Under the pieces are notes generated by a model. It was given only the letters and a program-made list of their open reading frames with translations. It was not told where the DNA came from and did not search any database. A DNA stretch of 64,000 bases from Paractinoplanes bogorensis (GTDB lineage: Bacteria; Actinomycetota; Actinomycetes; Mycobacteriales; Micromonosporaceae), in contig NZ_JAHKKG010000009.1 in the NCBI RefSeq assembly GCF_018829635.1, positions 62,001 through 126,000 on the forward strand, read 5' to 3'. The position numbers were made by a program, and so were the translations under genes. Shown piece by piece: positions 1-7,152 of the stretch (its first letter is position 1; every line of letters starts with the position of its first letter).

Positions 1-279
1 GCGGTTGCTCGGGCTGTTAGTGCGACCGAAGAGCAGGTCAGCCTCGGCCGCGTCCCGCAGCAGCGACTCGTTGACGGCCCGCCACCACGCGCTACCGCCC
101 CGCGCCCGCAACACTCCACATCGGATCTGCCACCGCATGAAGGCAACTTCGGCCCGCCGGTACGCCTTGATGCCCGGCCGCTCGTAGAACCGCGCGGCGA
201 GGCACAGCCGCTCCCCCGGATCATCCCGAACCGCCGCCACCATCTCGGCGGCACGCGCCTCGGCGGAGCCCTCGGTCAT
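1..279 (-). CDS. Hypothetical protein, N-terminal part (cut by window edge)
   Basis: The frame is open from an ATG at 279 leftwards to the window edge with no stop, giving the first 93 residues of a longer protein. It begins MTEGSAEARAAEMV and contains an aromatic, Arg-rich stretch (AEVAFMRWQIRCGVL, then GSAWWRAVNESLLRD). Third positions are strongly G/C, as expected for a real gene here. I recall proteins of this general type as conserved unknowns of actinomycetes, but I cannot name a family. No signal peptide or membrane segment is visible. A strong stem-loop at 329-358 separates it from the gene upstream on the same strand, so it is probably transcribed on its own. Confidence 0.6.
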   Translation of the reverse strand, partial: MTEGSAEARAAEMVAAVRDDPGERLCLAARFYERPGIKAYRRAEVAFMRWQIRCGVLRARGGSAWWRAVNESLLRDAAEADLLFGRTNSPSNR

Positions 280-328
280 GTCGGCATCCTGGCAGGTGAA
301 TCCGAAAGCGACCAGCGGCGGGACGGCA

Positions 329-358
329 ACAGGCCCGCGACCGGAATCGCGGGCCTGT
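329..358 (-). terminator. Stem-loop terminator after the 373-1089 gene
   Basis: A perfect 12-bp inverted repeat (ACAGGCCCGCGA, loop CCGGAA, TCGCGGGCCTGT) lies 14 bp beyond the stop codon of the minus-strand gene ending at 373. There is no clear U-tract, which is common for actinobacterial terminators. Confidence 0.75.
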
Positions 359-372
359 CATGCGGGGAAAGG

Positions 373-1089
373 TCAGCCGACGCCCTGGACGGCGTCCTTG
401 TGGACGTGGACGCCGGCACCCAGTTCGACGATCTGGGACTCGGTCAGGCCCAGGCCCTGCCAGACCTGGACGATCAGGTAGATGCCGGACGGCTGCTTGA
501 GCCACAGCTCCCACCCGGTGTCACCGCCGGGCGCGGACGGAGTGTCAGTTCCATCCGGGTTCATGCCGGGCAGGCTCTTCAGCAGTACGCCCTCCTGGTC
601 GCCGACCTTGACCTTCTTGCCCTCGCGGGACGGGCCGTTCTGGTCCTTCGACTCGAGCATGATGGCGATCTTGTCGACGAACGATTCGGCGTCGTAGACG
701 GGGGCCTCGGACGGGTTGACGTCGGGGCCGGGGTTCTTCGCCTTGTTCGGGGCGATCGTCAGGAAGCCCTGCTCGCTCGACTGGACGAACCAGCCGTCCG
801 GCACCTTGTCGACGGTGAAGCCCTTGGGCTGCTCGCCCTTGTAGGCGACCAGCTGCACACTGGCCGGTCGTTCCGGTGAAACCGGGGCGGTGGTGGGACC
901 GCCAGTAGTGGCGACCGCGATCGCGGCGGCCAGTGCGGCGACGCCGAACGCGGAGCCGGCGGTGGTCTGCACAAGGCGGCGACGGCGCAGGGCGCGGCGG
1001 CCGCGGGTCAGGTCCGCTTCGACCTGATCAGAGGAAATGGTGGTCATCGGCCCGGCGATCTGCTGAAGGTGATCCCGCAGGTCGTTCAT
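373..1089 (-). CDS. Single-pass membrane protein coupled to SigE-type sigma factor (possible anti-sigma partner)
   Basis: The 238-residue protein has a cytoplasmic N-terminus of about 40 residues ending in an Arg-rich patch (RRALRRRR), one membrane segment at roughly residues 41-61, and an extracytoplasmic domain of about 175 residues. Its ATG overlaps the stop of the sigma-factor gene (ATGA at 1086-1089), and a GGGAG ribosome site lies 7 nt upstream, so the two are translationally coupled. The topology and position are those of an anti-sigma factor, or of a surface protein commonly paired with SigE-family ECF sigmas. No zinc-binding HxxxCxxC motif is visible in the N-terminus, so it is not a classical ZAS anti-sigma factor. 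The anti-sigma role is inferred from context only. Confidence 0.7.
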   Translation of the reverse strand: MNDLRDHLQQIAGPMTTISSDQVEADLTRGRRALRRRRLVQTTAGSAFGVAALAAAIAVATTGGPTTAPVSPERPASVQLVAYKGEQPKGFTVDKVPDGWFVQSSEQGFLTIAPNKAKNPGPDVNPSEAPVYDAESFVDKIAIMLESKDQNGPSREGKKVKVGDQEGVLLKSLPGMNPDGTDTPSAPGGDTGWELWLKQPSGIYLIVQVWQGLGLTESQIVELGAGVHVHKDAVQGVG

Positions 1090-1622
1090 GGGGTGGCTCC
1101 CTGGCTGGAAAAAGTGGGTAGTGCGGCACGGAGACGATCCAGGCCCCGGGCGGTCTGGCTTTTGACGTTGCCCTCCGAGCAGCTCAGCGCGTCCGCGGTC
1201 GCTGCCACATCGAGGTCGTAGAAGTAACGGAAGACAACCGCCGCCCGCATCCGGGGTGGCAGCTCGCGAAGCGCCTGCTTCACGGCCTCACCGGCAAGGC
1301 CAGAGCCGGTGGGCGTATCGCCGACGACGTCGGGGAGCACAGCCATGGTCTGCTCCCGGCGCCGCCAGATCCGCCGCTTCTCGTCGATCAACGCATTCAC
1401 CAGCACACGCCGGACATATCCGTCCGGGTTGTCGGCCCGCTGGAAGGCCGGCCAGGCGACGTAGAGCTTTGTGAGTGCCGCCTGAACGAGGTCTTCGGCC
1501 AGGTGCGTGTCGCCTGCGGTCAGCAGGGTCGCCGTGTGCAGAAGCCGAGGTCGCCGGCTGACCACGAAATCGTGGAACTGCTCGTCTCGCTCGGTCCGGC
1601 CCGAGCCTCTGTCTCGTCTCAC
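1086..1622 (-). CDS. SigE-family ECF RNA polymerase sigma factor
   Basis: This is a sigma-70 factor with only regions 2 and 4, directing RNA polymerase to a small regulon, possibly including its own operon. Region 2 is seen in the stretch around EDLVQAALTKLYVAW and NPDGYVRRVLVNALIDEKRR. Region 4 is seen in LRELPPRMRAAVVFRY and the HTH segment DVAATADALSCSEGNVKSQ. The frame stays open to 1763, but SigE-family proteins are about 165-180 residues long, so I place the start at the GTG at 1622 (178 aa). An in-frame ATG at 1658 inside a direct repeat (1631-1673) is the alternative. It overlaps the downstream membrane protein gene by 4 nt. Confidence 0.85.
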   Translation of the reverse strand: MRRDRGSGRTERDEQFHDFVVSRRPRLLHTATLLTAGDTHLAEDLVQAALTKLYVAWPAFQRADNPDGYVRRVLVNALIDEKRRIWRRREQTMAVLPDVVGDTPTGSGLAGEAVKQALRELPPRMRAAVVFRYFYDLDVAATADALSCSEGNVKSQTARGLDRLRAALPTFSSQGATP

Positions 1623-1630
1623 ACCCCGAT

Positions 1631-1673
1631 GACGATCGGCTTCCCGGCCAGGTTGCATCGGCCCATCATGAAC
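1631..1673. repeat. 43-bp direct repeat, copy 1
   Basis: It matches 2492-2534 with two mismatches, and the first 30 bp are identical. On the minus strand it holds an ATG followed by codons for MQPGREADR, in frame with the sigma factor just downstream. The other copy sits at the same relative place in front of the next gene. Confidence 0.85.
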
Positions 1674-1763
1674 CTGGGCTTCCAGTTCAGCCTCAGCTGG
1701 TGAAGCGCACTCTCTCAACCCCGAGGTTTCCGTACGGTCGAGACGAGGCTCGCCGTCGACCAA

Positions 1764-2525
1764 TCACCCTCTCAGCGCTTCAAGCGTGGTGAGCGCATCG
1801 GCATAGGAGTGGAAGCGGACGCCACCCCGGCGGGCACGTTCGCCGAGGGTGAAGACCCACCCGCGTACGGGCGAAAGGGTGTCAGCGATCTCCCGCACGT
1901 TGTCCGCAGTGAAGTCCAGGCCGACCAGCAGCGGATGAGCGATGGCGAGGTCGTTCAAGTCGGTGACCTGGAACTCCTGCTCGTACTCGGGCGCGCGGTC
2001 GCGCAGGAACGCCCACGAGTCGTGATACTCCGGCAGCACGTCGGCCTGGAAGAAGGACACCTCGAGGTCGGGCTGCGCCGTGTAGTCGCTGATCACCCAG
2101 CCCGGGTCGTCGTCGTGGGCGATCTCGATGCCGGCGCACACGATTCCGATTCCGGCTTCGCTGAGGCCGGCCCGCACGTCGGCCGAGAGGACAGCTCGCC
2201 GAACCGGCTGCACCATCCGAGCATGGACGGCTTGAGCGGTCTGCACGATTCGGCCTGGGTCGTCGTCCAGATTCATCACCGGCACGAGCGACGCACGTGA
2301 CAGCGCCGTGTCGATCTCAACGGCCTGCTCGACCGTGATCTCCCGACCGTCGTCAAACCGTGGATCGGGCGCCAGATCAACCCCGATCAGGTCTGTCCCC
2401 AGCTTTTCCAGCGCGATGGCTTCGTCCACCGAACGGACGCGATCCACCTTGATCAGCTTGTTCTCCCACGGCGCCCTGGCACCTCGGCCCAGACGATCGG
2501 CTTCCCGGCCAGGTTGCATCGCCAC
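1764..2525 (-). CDS. Conserved unknown, TIM-barrel-like (phosphoribosylanthranilate isomerase-like start)
   Basis: The product is about 250 residues, soluble, with no signal or membrane segment. After a poor-looking N-terminus (MAMQPGREADRLGRG) the sequence NKLIKVDRVRSVDEAIALEKLGTD resembles the first strand-helix of phosphoribosylanthranilate isomerase and related (beta/alpha)8 folds, and alternating beta/alpha segments follow (LIGVDLAPDP, ASLVPVMNLDD, HPLLVGLDFTADNV). The start is uncertain: GTG 2525, ATG 2519, or a CTG at about 2456 with GGGAG 6 nt upstream, which would match the fold start best. The first two lie inside the 43-bp repeat and only about 10 bp from the divergent MazG gene. 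Catalytic residues of TrpF were not recognised, so no reaction is assigned. Confidence 0.6.
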   Translation of the reverse strand: MAMQPGREADRLGRGARAPWENKLIKVDRVRSVDEAIALEKLGTDLIGVDLAPDPRFDDGREITVEQAVEIDTALSRASLVPVMNLDDDPGRIVQTAQAVHARMVQPVRRAVLSADVRAGLSEAGIGIVCAGIEIAHDDDPGWVISDYTAQPDLEVSFFQADVLPEYHDSWAFLRDRAPEYEQEFQVTDLNDLAIAHPLLVGLDFTADNVREIADTLSPVRGWVFTLGERARRGGVRFHSYADALTTLEALRG

Positions 2526-2534
2526 ATCATGAAC
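2492..2534. repeat. 43-bp direct repeat, copy 2
   Basis: It matches 1631-1673 with two mismatches. It spans the possible start codons of the 1764-2525 gene and nearly reaches the divergent start at 2536. Confidence 0.85.
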
Positions 2535-2535
2535 G

Positions 2536-2877
2536 ATGATGTCGACCGTGGAACTGGACGAGTATCAGCGGCGCGCGTTGTTCACGGCGGCTCCCCGCGA
2601 CAAGCAGAACGAGCTGCTGCACCTCGTGCTCGGGCTGGTCGGCGAATCCGGTGAGGTGGCCGAGAAGTTCAAGAAGTGGGTTCGCGACCTCGACAGCGAC
2701 GAGTCACGGATCGACCGGGCCGGTGTCGCCAAGGAGTTGGGTGACGTGCTCTGGTATCTGGCCGTGCTGGCCGACTACCTCGATCTGTCGCTGGACGACA
2801 TCGCCACGGCCAATCTGGCCAAGCTGGCCGACCGGCAGAGCCGCGGCCAGCTTGGCGGTAGTGGCGACAACCGTTGA
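2536..2877 (+). CDS. MazG-like nucleotide pyrophosphohydrolase
   Basis: This 113-residue all-helical protein is of the MazG/NTP-PPase type, which hydrolyses (d)NTPs to the monophosphate and pyrophosphate for pool cleaning. The metal-binding pattern ExxE...ExxD is present: E37-S-G-E40 in GLVGESGEVAEK and E67-L-G-D70 in AKELGDVLWYLAVLAD. It is a single-domain form, much shorter than E. coli MazG. The start is the first of two adjacent ATGs (2536 or 2539). It is divergent from the 1764-2525 gene and ends 7 bp before the stop of the MFS gene on the other strand. The actual substrate cannot be told from sequence. Confidence 0.85.
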   Translation: MMSTVELDEYQRRALFTAAPRDKQNELLHLVLGLVGESGEVAEKFKKWVRDLDSDESRIDRAGVAKELGDVLWYLAVLADYLDLSLDDIATANLAKLADRQSRGQLGGSGDNR

Positions 2878-2883
2878 ACGAGG

Positions 2884-4446
2884 TCAGTGCACCAGCTCAG
2901 GCTGAGGGCGGTTTGCCGGGATGAGCAGGGTGGCCAGCAGGCCGAGCAGCAGCAAGCCCGCGGCGATAAAAGCACCCAATGCGATGCCGTCGGCCATGGC
3001 GTTTCGGGCGGCCTCGGCGACACTTGCGGTGGCGGGATTGGCTGCCAAGGGGGCGATCACGGCGCCGGCGCTGTCGGTGACTGCGGACGCGTAGCCGTCG
3101 ATCTGGGCGGCTGGAAGCTGACCGGCCGTCGTGAGCGTGTCTTTGACCTGGTGGCCCAGGGTGGAGAAGAAGACCGTCGTGAGTACGGCGATGCCCAGCG
3201 CCGAACCGAGCTGGCGGAACGTGGACTGGATGCCGGAGCCCTGGCCCGCTTCGGTCAGGGGGACGTCGGCCAGGACCACGTTGGTGACCTGCGCGGTGGC
3301 GAAGCCCACGCCGATGCCGTAGATAAACATGGCGATCGCGATCGACCACCACGGGGCTGAGGTCGCGGCGGCGATCACAGCCAGGCCGGCCAGCGCGGCT
3401 GCTTCCAGGGCCAGACCCAGCCGTACGAAGGTCAGCGCGGACAGCGATGACAGCCCGAAGCTCATGCCGTTGGCGACGAAGCTTCCCACCGCGAGGGGCA
3501 CGAGAGCGGCGCCGGCCTGCAGTGACGTGTAGCCGAGGGTGAACTGCAGCCAGAGCGGGAGCACCGCGACGATACCGAACTCGCCGAGCCCGATGATCAC
3601 CGTGGCGATGTTGCCGTTGCGGAACGAGGGGATGCGGAACAGGCGGGTGTCCATCAGGGGCTGGCCGTCCCGGCTGAGCCGCACCTGCCTCAGCACGAAG
3701 AGGGTCAGCGTGACCGCGGCGACGATCAGGGCGAAGAACACCGGGGACAGGCCCGCGATGTCCGTGCCGCCGATGCTGGTCACCCAGCCGTAGGTGCGGC
3801 CTTCGACCAAGCCGTACGCGAGTGCGCCGAGCCCGGCCACCGACAGCAGCGCGCCGGGGACGTCGATGCGCCCGGCCGACCGCGGCGACGGCGCGATGAA
3901 GACCACAGTGAGGATGAAGATCAGGACGACCAGGGGGACGTTGATGCCGAACGCCCACCGCCAGCTCGCGTGCTCGGCGAACCAGCCACCGATGACCGGG
4001 CCGACCGCGGTGGCCGCGCCGATCGTGGAGCCCCAGACCGCGTACGCCTGACCCCGCTCTTTGCCGGTGAACGTCTGGTTCAGCAGCGAGAGGGAGGTGG
4101 GCAGCAGCATCGCCCCGCCCGCGCCCTGCAGGAACCGGGCCAGGATCAGCACCTCGCCGGTGGGGGCCAGCCCGGCCAGCAGGCTGGTGACGCCGAAGAC
4201 GAGCACGCCGAGGGCGAACACGCGGCGGGCACCGACCAGGTCGGCCACGCGTCCGAAGATCAGCAGGAGGGCGGCGAAGACGATCGCGTACGACTCCTGG
4301 ATCCACTGGGCCTGCGTCGAGTTGACGCCGAGGTCCTCGATGACCGCGGGCGTGATCACATTCACGATCGTCGTGTCGACCACGATCATCGCGACGCCGA
4401 GTGCGATCCCGACCAACCCCAGCCACTTACGCGTCTCCGCCGTCAT
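2884..4446 (-). CDS. MFS drug transporter, DHA2 (EmrB/QacA, 14-TM) family
   Basis: The 520-residue integral membrane protein is of the drug:H+ antiporter-2 type, with about 14 hydrophobic segments. The early motif IVVDTTIVNVITPAVI (residues 21-36, motif D1 type) and motif A-like GRVADLVGARRVF (residues 65-77) are clear, as is the WIQESY segment before TM2. The ATG at 4446 has a GGGGAG site 5 nt upstream. It is divergent from a MarR gene, and the 72-bp gap carries a TCAAACTATTTGA palindrome, so the pump is very likely under MarR control. The substrate is unknown, with toxic organics the usual load for this family. Confidence 0.9.
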   Translation of the reverse strand: MTAETRKWLGLVGIALGVAMIVVDTTIVNVITPAVIEDLGVNSTQAQWIQESYAIVFAALLLIFGRVADLVGARRVFALGVLVFGVTSLLAGLAPTGEVLILARFLQGAGGAMLLPTSLSLLNQTFTGKERGQAYAVWGSTIGAATAVGPVIGGWFAEHASWRWAFGINVPLVVLIFILTVVFIAPSPRSAGRIDVPGALLSVAGLGALAYGLVEGRTYGWVTSIGGTDIAGLSPVFFALIVAAVTLTLFVLRQVRLSRDGQPLMDTRLFRIPSFRNGNIATVIIGLGEFGIVAVLPLWLQFTLGYTSLQAGAALVPLAVGSFVANGMSFGLSSLSALTFVRLGLALEAAALAGLAVIAAATSAPWWSIAIAMFIYGIGVGFATAQVTNVVLADVPLTEAGQGSGIQSTFRQLGSALGIAVLTTVFFSTLGHQVKDTLTTAGQLPAAQIDGYASAVTDSAGAVIAPLAANPATASVAEAARNAMADGIALGAFIAAGLLLLGLLATLLIPANRPQPELVH

Positions 4447-4471
4447 ACCCGCTCCCCAATTAGTAACATCG

Positions 4472-4502
4472 TCAAACTATCACGCGATCAAACTATTTGA
4501 CA
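4472..4502. promoter_or_regulatory. Probable MarR operator overlapping divergent promoters
   Basis: Two copies of TCAAACTAT (4472-4480 and 4488-4496) lie 16 bp apart. The second is half of the palindrome TCAAA-CTA-TTTGA (4488-4500), which runs into a perfect TTGACA (4497-4502). On the minus strand TTGATC and TGTTAC are spaced 17 bp apart and could be the -35 and -10 of the pump gene. The layout fits repression of both genes. Confidence 0.65.
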
Positions 4503-4518
4503 GTGATATCTTCTGGAG

Positions 4519-4992
4519 GTGACCACACATGCTCAGCGCGACCGGCTACTGGCCGGGCTGCGGAGCCACGGCATCGCCTACACCGAGCTCGGCCGACGGC
4601 TCGGCATCGCCATGGGTCAGCATCAGAGCGACGCCAAGGCACTCATCGAGATCCTCGAGGCCGACGATCACGGCGCGCCGCTGACGCAGTCGCAGCTGAG
4701 TCAACGCATCGGGCTGACCGCCGGGGCGACCTCGTCACTGCTCAACCGGCTCGAAGAGGCCGGCCACATCGTGCGGGTCCGCGACAGCGCCGACCGTCGC
4801 CTGGTCACCCTGCGGGCCACGCCGGGCGTGGATGCACTGGTCGACAGCTTCTTCGGCCCGCTCACCGAACGCATGGGCGAGATGATGGCGAGCTATCCGC
4901 CCGAGGTGCTGGCCGAGATCGAGCGCTTCCTCGGCGACGTCAGCACCACGATGAACGACTACATCAAAGAGGTGTCAGCACCGCGGTCCTAG
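4519..4992 (+). CDS. MarR-family transcriptional regulator
   Basis: The 157-residue winged-helix repressor has its recognition region around LTQSQLSQRIGLTAGATSSLLNRLEEAGHIVRVRD, followed by the wing residues DRRLVTLRATP. MarR proteins are dimers that release DNA when a small toxic ligand binds. The start is GTG 4519, which has GGAG directly abutting it rather than at normal spacing, so translation may be weak or the message leaderless. It is divergent from the DHA2 pump and its 3' end overlaps the stop of the second MFS pump by 29 bp. It probably controls the first pump and itself. Confidence 0.88.
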   Translation: MTTHAQRDRLLAGLRSHGIAYTELGRRLGIAMGQHQSDAKALIEILEADDHGAPLTQSQLSQRIGLTAGATSSLLNRLEEAGHIVRVRDSADRRLVTLRATPGVDALVDSFFGPLTERMGEMMASYPPEVLAEIERFLGDVSTTMNDYIKEVSAPRS

Positions 4993-6124
4993 GCCGGGAG
5001 AACGAGGTAGCCCACACGGCCAGGCCGATCAGCGGCAGCACGGCTCCGAGGACACAGGCGCCGATCCAGCCGTACGCATGATGCAGCGCCCCGGTCAACG
5101 CCGACGAAACCGCGCCGCCGGTGAAGACGGTGGTCATGAAGACGGTGTTGATGCGGGCTCGCGCGCCGTCCCGCAAGGCGAAGATCTCGTGCTGGCTCAG
5201 CACCTGATGGGCCTGCACGGCGAAGTCGAGCAGCACCCCGGCCACGGCCAGCGCAATCACGCTGCGGTGACCCACGGCCGCGAGCACCAGGGTCAGCGAC
5301 GCCAGCGCCAGAGCCGCACCACTGGCCCACCGGCCGTGACCGCGGTCGGCCAGCCGGCCGGCCACCGGAGCGGCGAGAGCGCCACCCGCGCCGATCAGGG
5401 CGAACACGGCGATCTGCGTCTGGGAGAAACCGTGCTCGTCGATCAGTTCGTAGCCGATCGCCGTCCAGAAGGCGGTGAACGCCCCGAACATCATGGCCTG
5501 CGAGAGCGCCCGTCGGCGCAGCGGCCGCGAGGACCGGGCCAGGGCGAACACCGAGCGAAGCAGCGAACCGTAGCTGCCACTGCTGACACCCACGAGCGGC
5601 AGCATCCGATGCAGCACCACGGCCAGCACGACCATCAGGCCGGCCGAGATGAAGTAGATCGCGCGCCAGCCCCACGCCTCGGCGACCAGCGACGACACAG
5701 TACGGGCAAGCAGGATCCCCAGCAGCAGCCCGCTCATCACCTTGCCGACCATCGCCCCGCGCCGCTCCGCGGGAGCCAGATGCGATGCGAGCGGGATCAG
5801 GATCTGCGCGACGACCGACGTGACACCGATCAAAATCGCCACCCCGAGGAACATCCCGTACGCGGGAGAGAGCGCAGCCAACAGCAGAGCGCTCGCCGTC
5901 CCGGCCAGCAGGCGGGTGACCAGCTTGCGGTTCTCGATCAGGTCACCGAGCGGCAGCAGGAAGAGCAGCCCGACCGCATATCCGGCCTGGGTCAGCGTCA
6001 CCACGATGGTCGCCGCGCCCTGGCTCACCCCGAACGTGCCGGCCACCAGGTCGAGCAGGGGCTGGGCGTAGTACAGGTTGGCCACGGTCAGGCCGCAGGC
6101 CGCCGCGAGGACGAAGGTCAGCAC
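4964..6124 (-). CDS. MFS transporter, 12-TM
   Basis: The 386-residue major facilitator has about 12 hydrophobic segments. It opens with ACGLTVANLYYAQPLLDLVA, a sequence type found in a group of bacterial MFS efflux proteins, and carries a motif A-like loop (LPLGDLIENRKLV) after TM2 and GRLADRGHGRWAS in the middle. The frame cannot extend upstream because a TGA lies just before, so the start is GTG 6124, with a GGGAG that overlaps the start codon. It begins 34 bp after the epimerase gene on the same strand and could be co-transcribed with it. It ends inside the tail of the MarR gene. The substrate is unknown. Confidence 0.85.
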   Translation of the reverse strand: MLTFVLAAACGLTVANLYYAQPLLDLVAGTFGVSQGAATIVVTLTQAGYAVGLLFLLPLGDLIENRKLVTRLLAGTASALLLAALSPAYGMFLGVAILIGVTSVVAQILIPLASHLAPAERRGAMVGKVMSGLLLGILLARTVSSLVAEAWGWRAIYFISAGLMVVLAVVLHRMLPLVGVSSGSYGSLLRSVFALARSSRPLRRRALSQAMMFGAFTAFWTAIGYELIDEHGFSQTQIAVFALIGAGGALAAPVAGRLADRGHGRWASGAALALASLTLVLAAVGHRSVIALAVAGVLLDFAVQAHQVLSQHEIFALRDGARARINTVFMTTVFTGGAVSSALTGALHHAYGWIGACVLGAVLPLIGLAVWATSFSRPRTAVLTPL

Positions 6125-6158
6125 TCCCGCCAGTCAACTCGGGCGAGAGCAGCAATGG

Positions 6159-7058
6159 CTACGCGGAGTGACCGAACTCATGGGTCGCCACGAACGAGGC
6201 GACATAGTCGACGAGCCGCACCGACGGGGTCCAGCCGAGCTCGCCGGCCTTGGTGGTGTCGGCCTGGCCGCGGGTGCGCTCGCCGCGCAGGGCCGGGGTC
6301 AGCTCGTAGGGCACACCGAACATCTCGGCCACCTCGATGATCGGCCACTCGTGGCCGGCGCCGAGCAGGTAACCGTCGCCGCTGCCCTTGTGGGCGACCA
6401 GCACGATGCCGCGGACGATGTCGTCGATGTGGGTGAAGTCGCGGGTCTGGGTGCCGGGCGACACCACCGGCAGCGGCTCGCCCTTGAGGTACTTGTCTTC
6501 GAAGATGCCGATCACGGTGGCGTACTTGCCGCTGGTGATCTGGCCGGGCCCGTAGACGTTGTAGAAGTAGGTGATCGCGTAGTCGAGGCCGTACCAACTC
6601 GAGTAGTTCTTGATGTACTCGATGTTTTTGGCCTTGGTCCACGCGTACGGGTTGAGGTTTTCGTCCTGCCCGTCGTTGCCGAACTTCGAGCTCGAACCCG
6701 CGTAGATCAGCTTGGCGCCGTGGGCCGAGGCGAACTTGACCACCTCTTTGGTCCCGAGGAGGTTGAAGTCCCAGGTCAGGTCGTGGTCTTCGAACGACGT
6801 GACGATGCGGGAGTATTCGCCGAGGTGGAACACGATCTCGGGGCGGGGCAGGCCACGGTCGGCCCAGATCTTGGCCAGGTCGACGGTCGAGCCGTCGAGG
6901 TAGGTGACCCGGGGGTCGTTCACGTGGTTTTCCGGGACGCCGGTGAAGTAGTTGTCGAGCGACACCACCGCGGCCGCCGGGAAGTCTTCGAGCAGCGATT
7001 TGATCAGGGCAGAACCGACAAACCCAGCACCACCGGTGACCAACAGTGTCTGACTCAA
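6159..7058 (-). CDS. NAD-dependent epimerase/dehydratase (extended SDR)
   Basis: This 299-residue Rossmann enzyme belongs to the UDP-glucose epimerase/dehydratase type. The NAD-binding loop GGAGFVGS lies at residues 9-16, the catalytic YxxxK is Y138AWTK142, and GSSSKFG (121-127) takes the place of the usual SSxxxYG serine region. A sugar-nucleotide substrate is typical of the family, and the exact one cannot be read from sequence. The start is TTG 7058 with GGGAGAAG about 7 nt upstream, and the only nearby GTG runs at once into a stop. A GC-rich hairpin at 7105-7143 separates it from the glucanase gene upstream, and an MFS gene follows 34 bp later. Confidence 0.88.
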   Translation of the reverse strand: MSQTLLVTGGAGFVGSALIKSLLEDFPAAAVVSLDNYFTGVPENHVNDPRVTYLDGSTVDLAKIWADRGLPRPEIVFHLGEYSRIVTSFEDHDLTWDFNLLGTKEVVKFASAHGAKLIYAGSSSKFGNDGQDENLNPYAWTKAKNIEYIKNYSSWYGLDYAITYFYNVYGPGQITSGKYATVIGIFEDKYLKGEPLPVVSPGTQTRDFTHIDDIVRGIVLVAHKGSGDGYLLGAGHEWPIIEVAEMFGVPYELTPALRGERTRGQADTTKAGELGWTPSVRLVDYVASFVATHEFGHSA

Positions 7059-7104
7059 CGCACTTCTCCCGACTGACGACTCCCGATCGAGAGGCTACCA
7101 AGAG

Positions 7105-7143
7105 GGGCCCGCCCGGCCCGAATCGTTCGAGCAGAGCGGGCCC
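7105..7143 (-). terminator. Terminator hairpin after the GH87-like gene
   Basis: GGGCCCGC (7105-7112) and GCGGGCCC (7136-7143) form an 8-bp GC stem, 10 bp beyond the stop at 7153. Confidence 0.6.
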
Positions 7144-7152
7144 GATCCGGAA

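Noticed and set aside
1086..1763. SigE-type sigma factor starting at the TTG at 1763
   Set aside because: The first 47 residues have no similarity to sigma region 2 and cross the direct repeat. Length and domain position fit GTG 1622 better.
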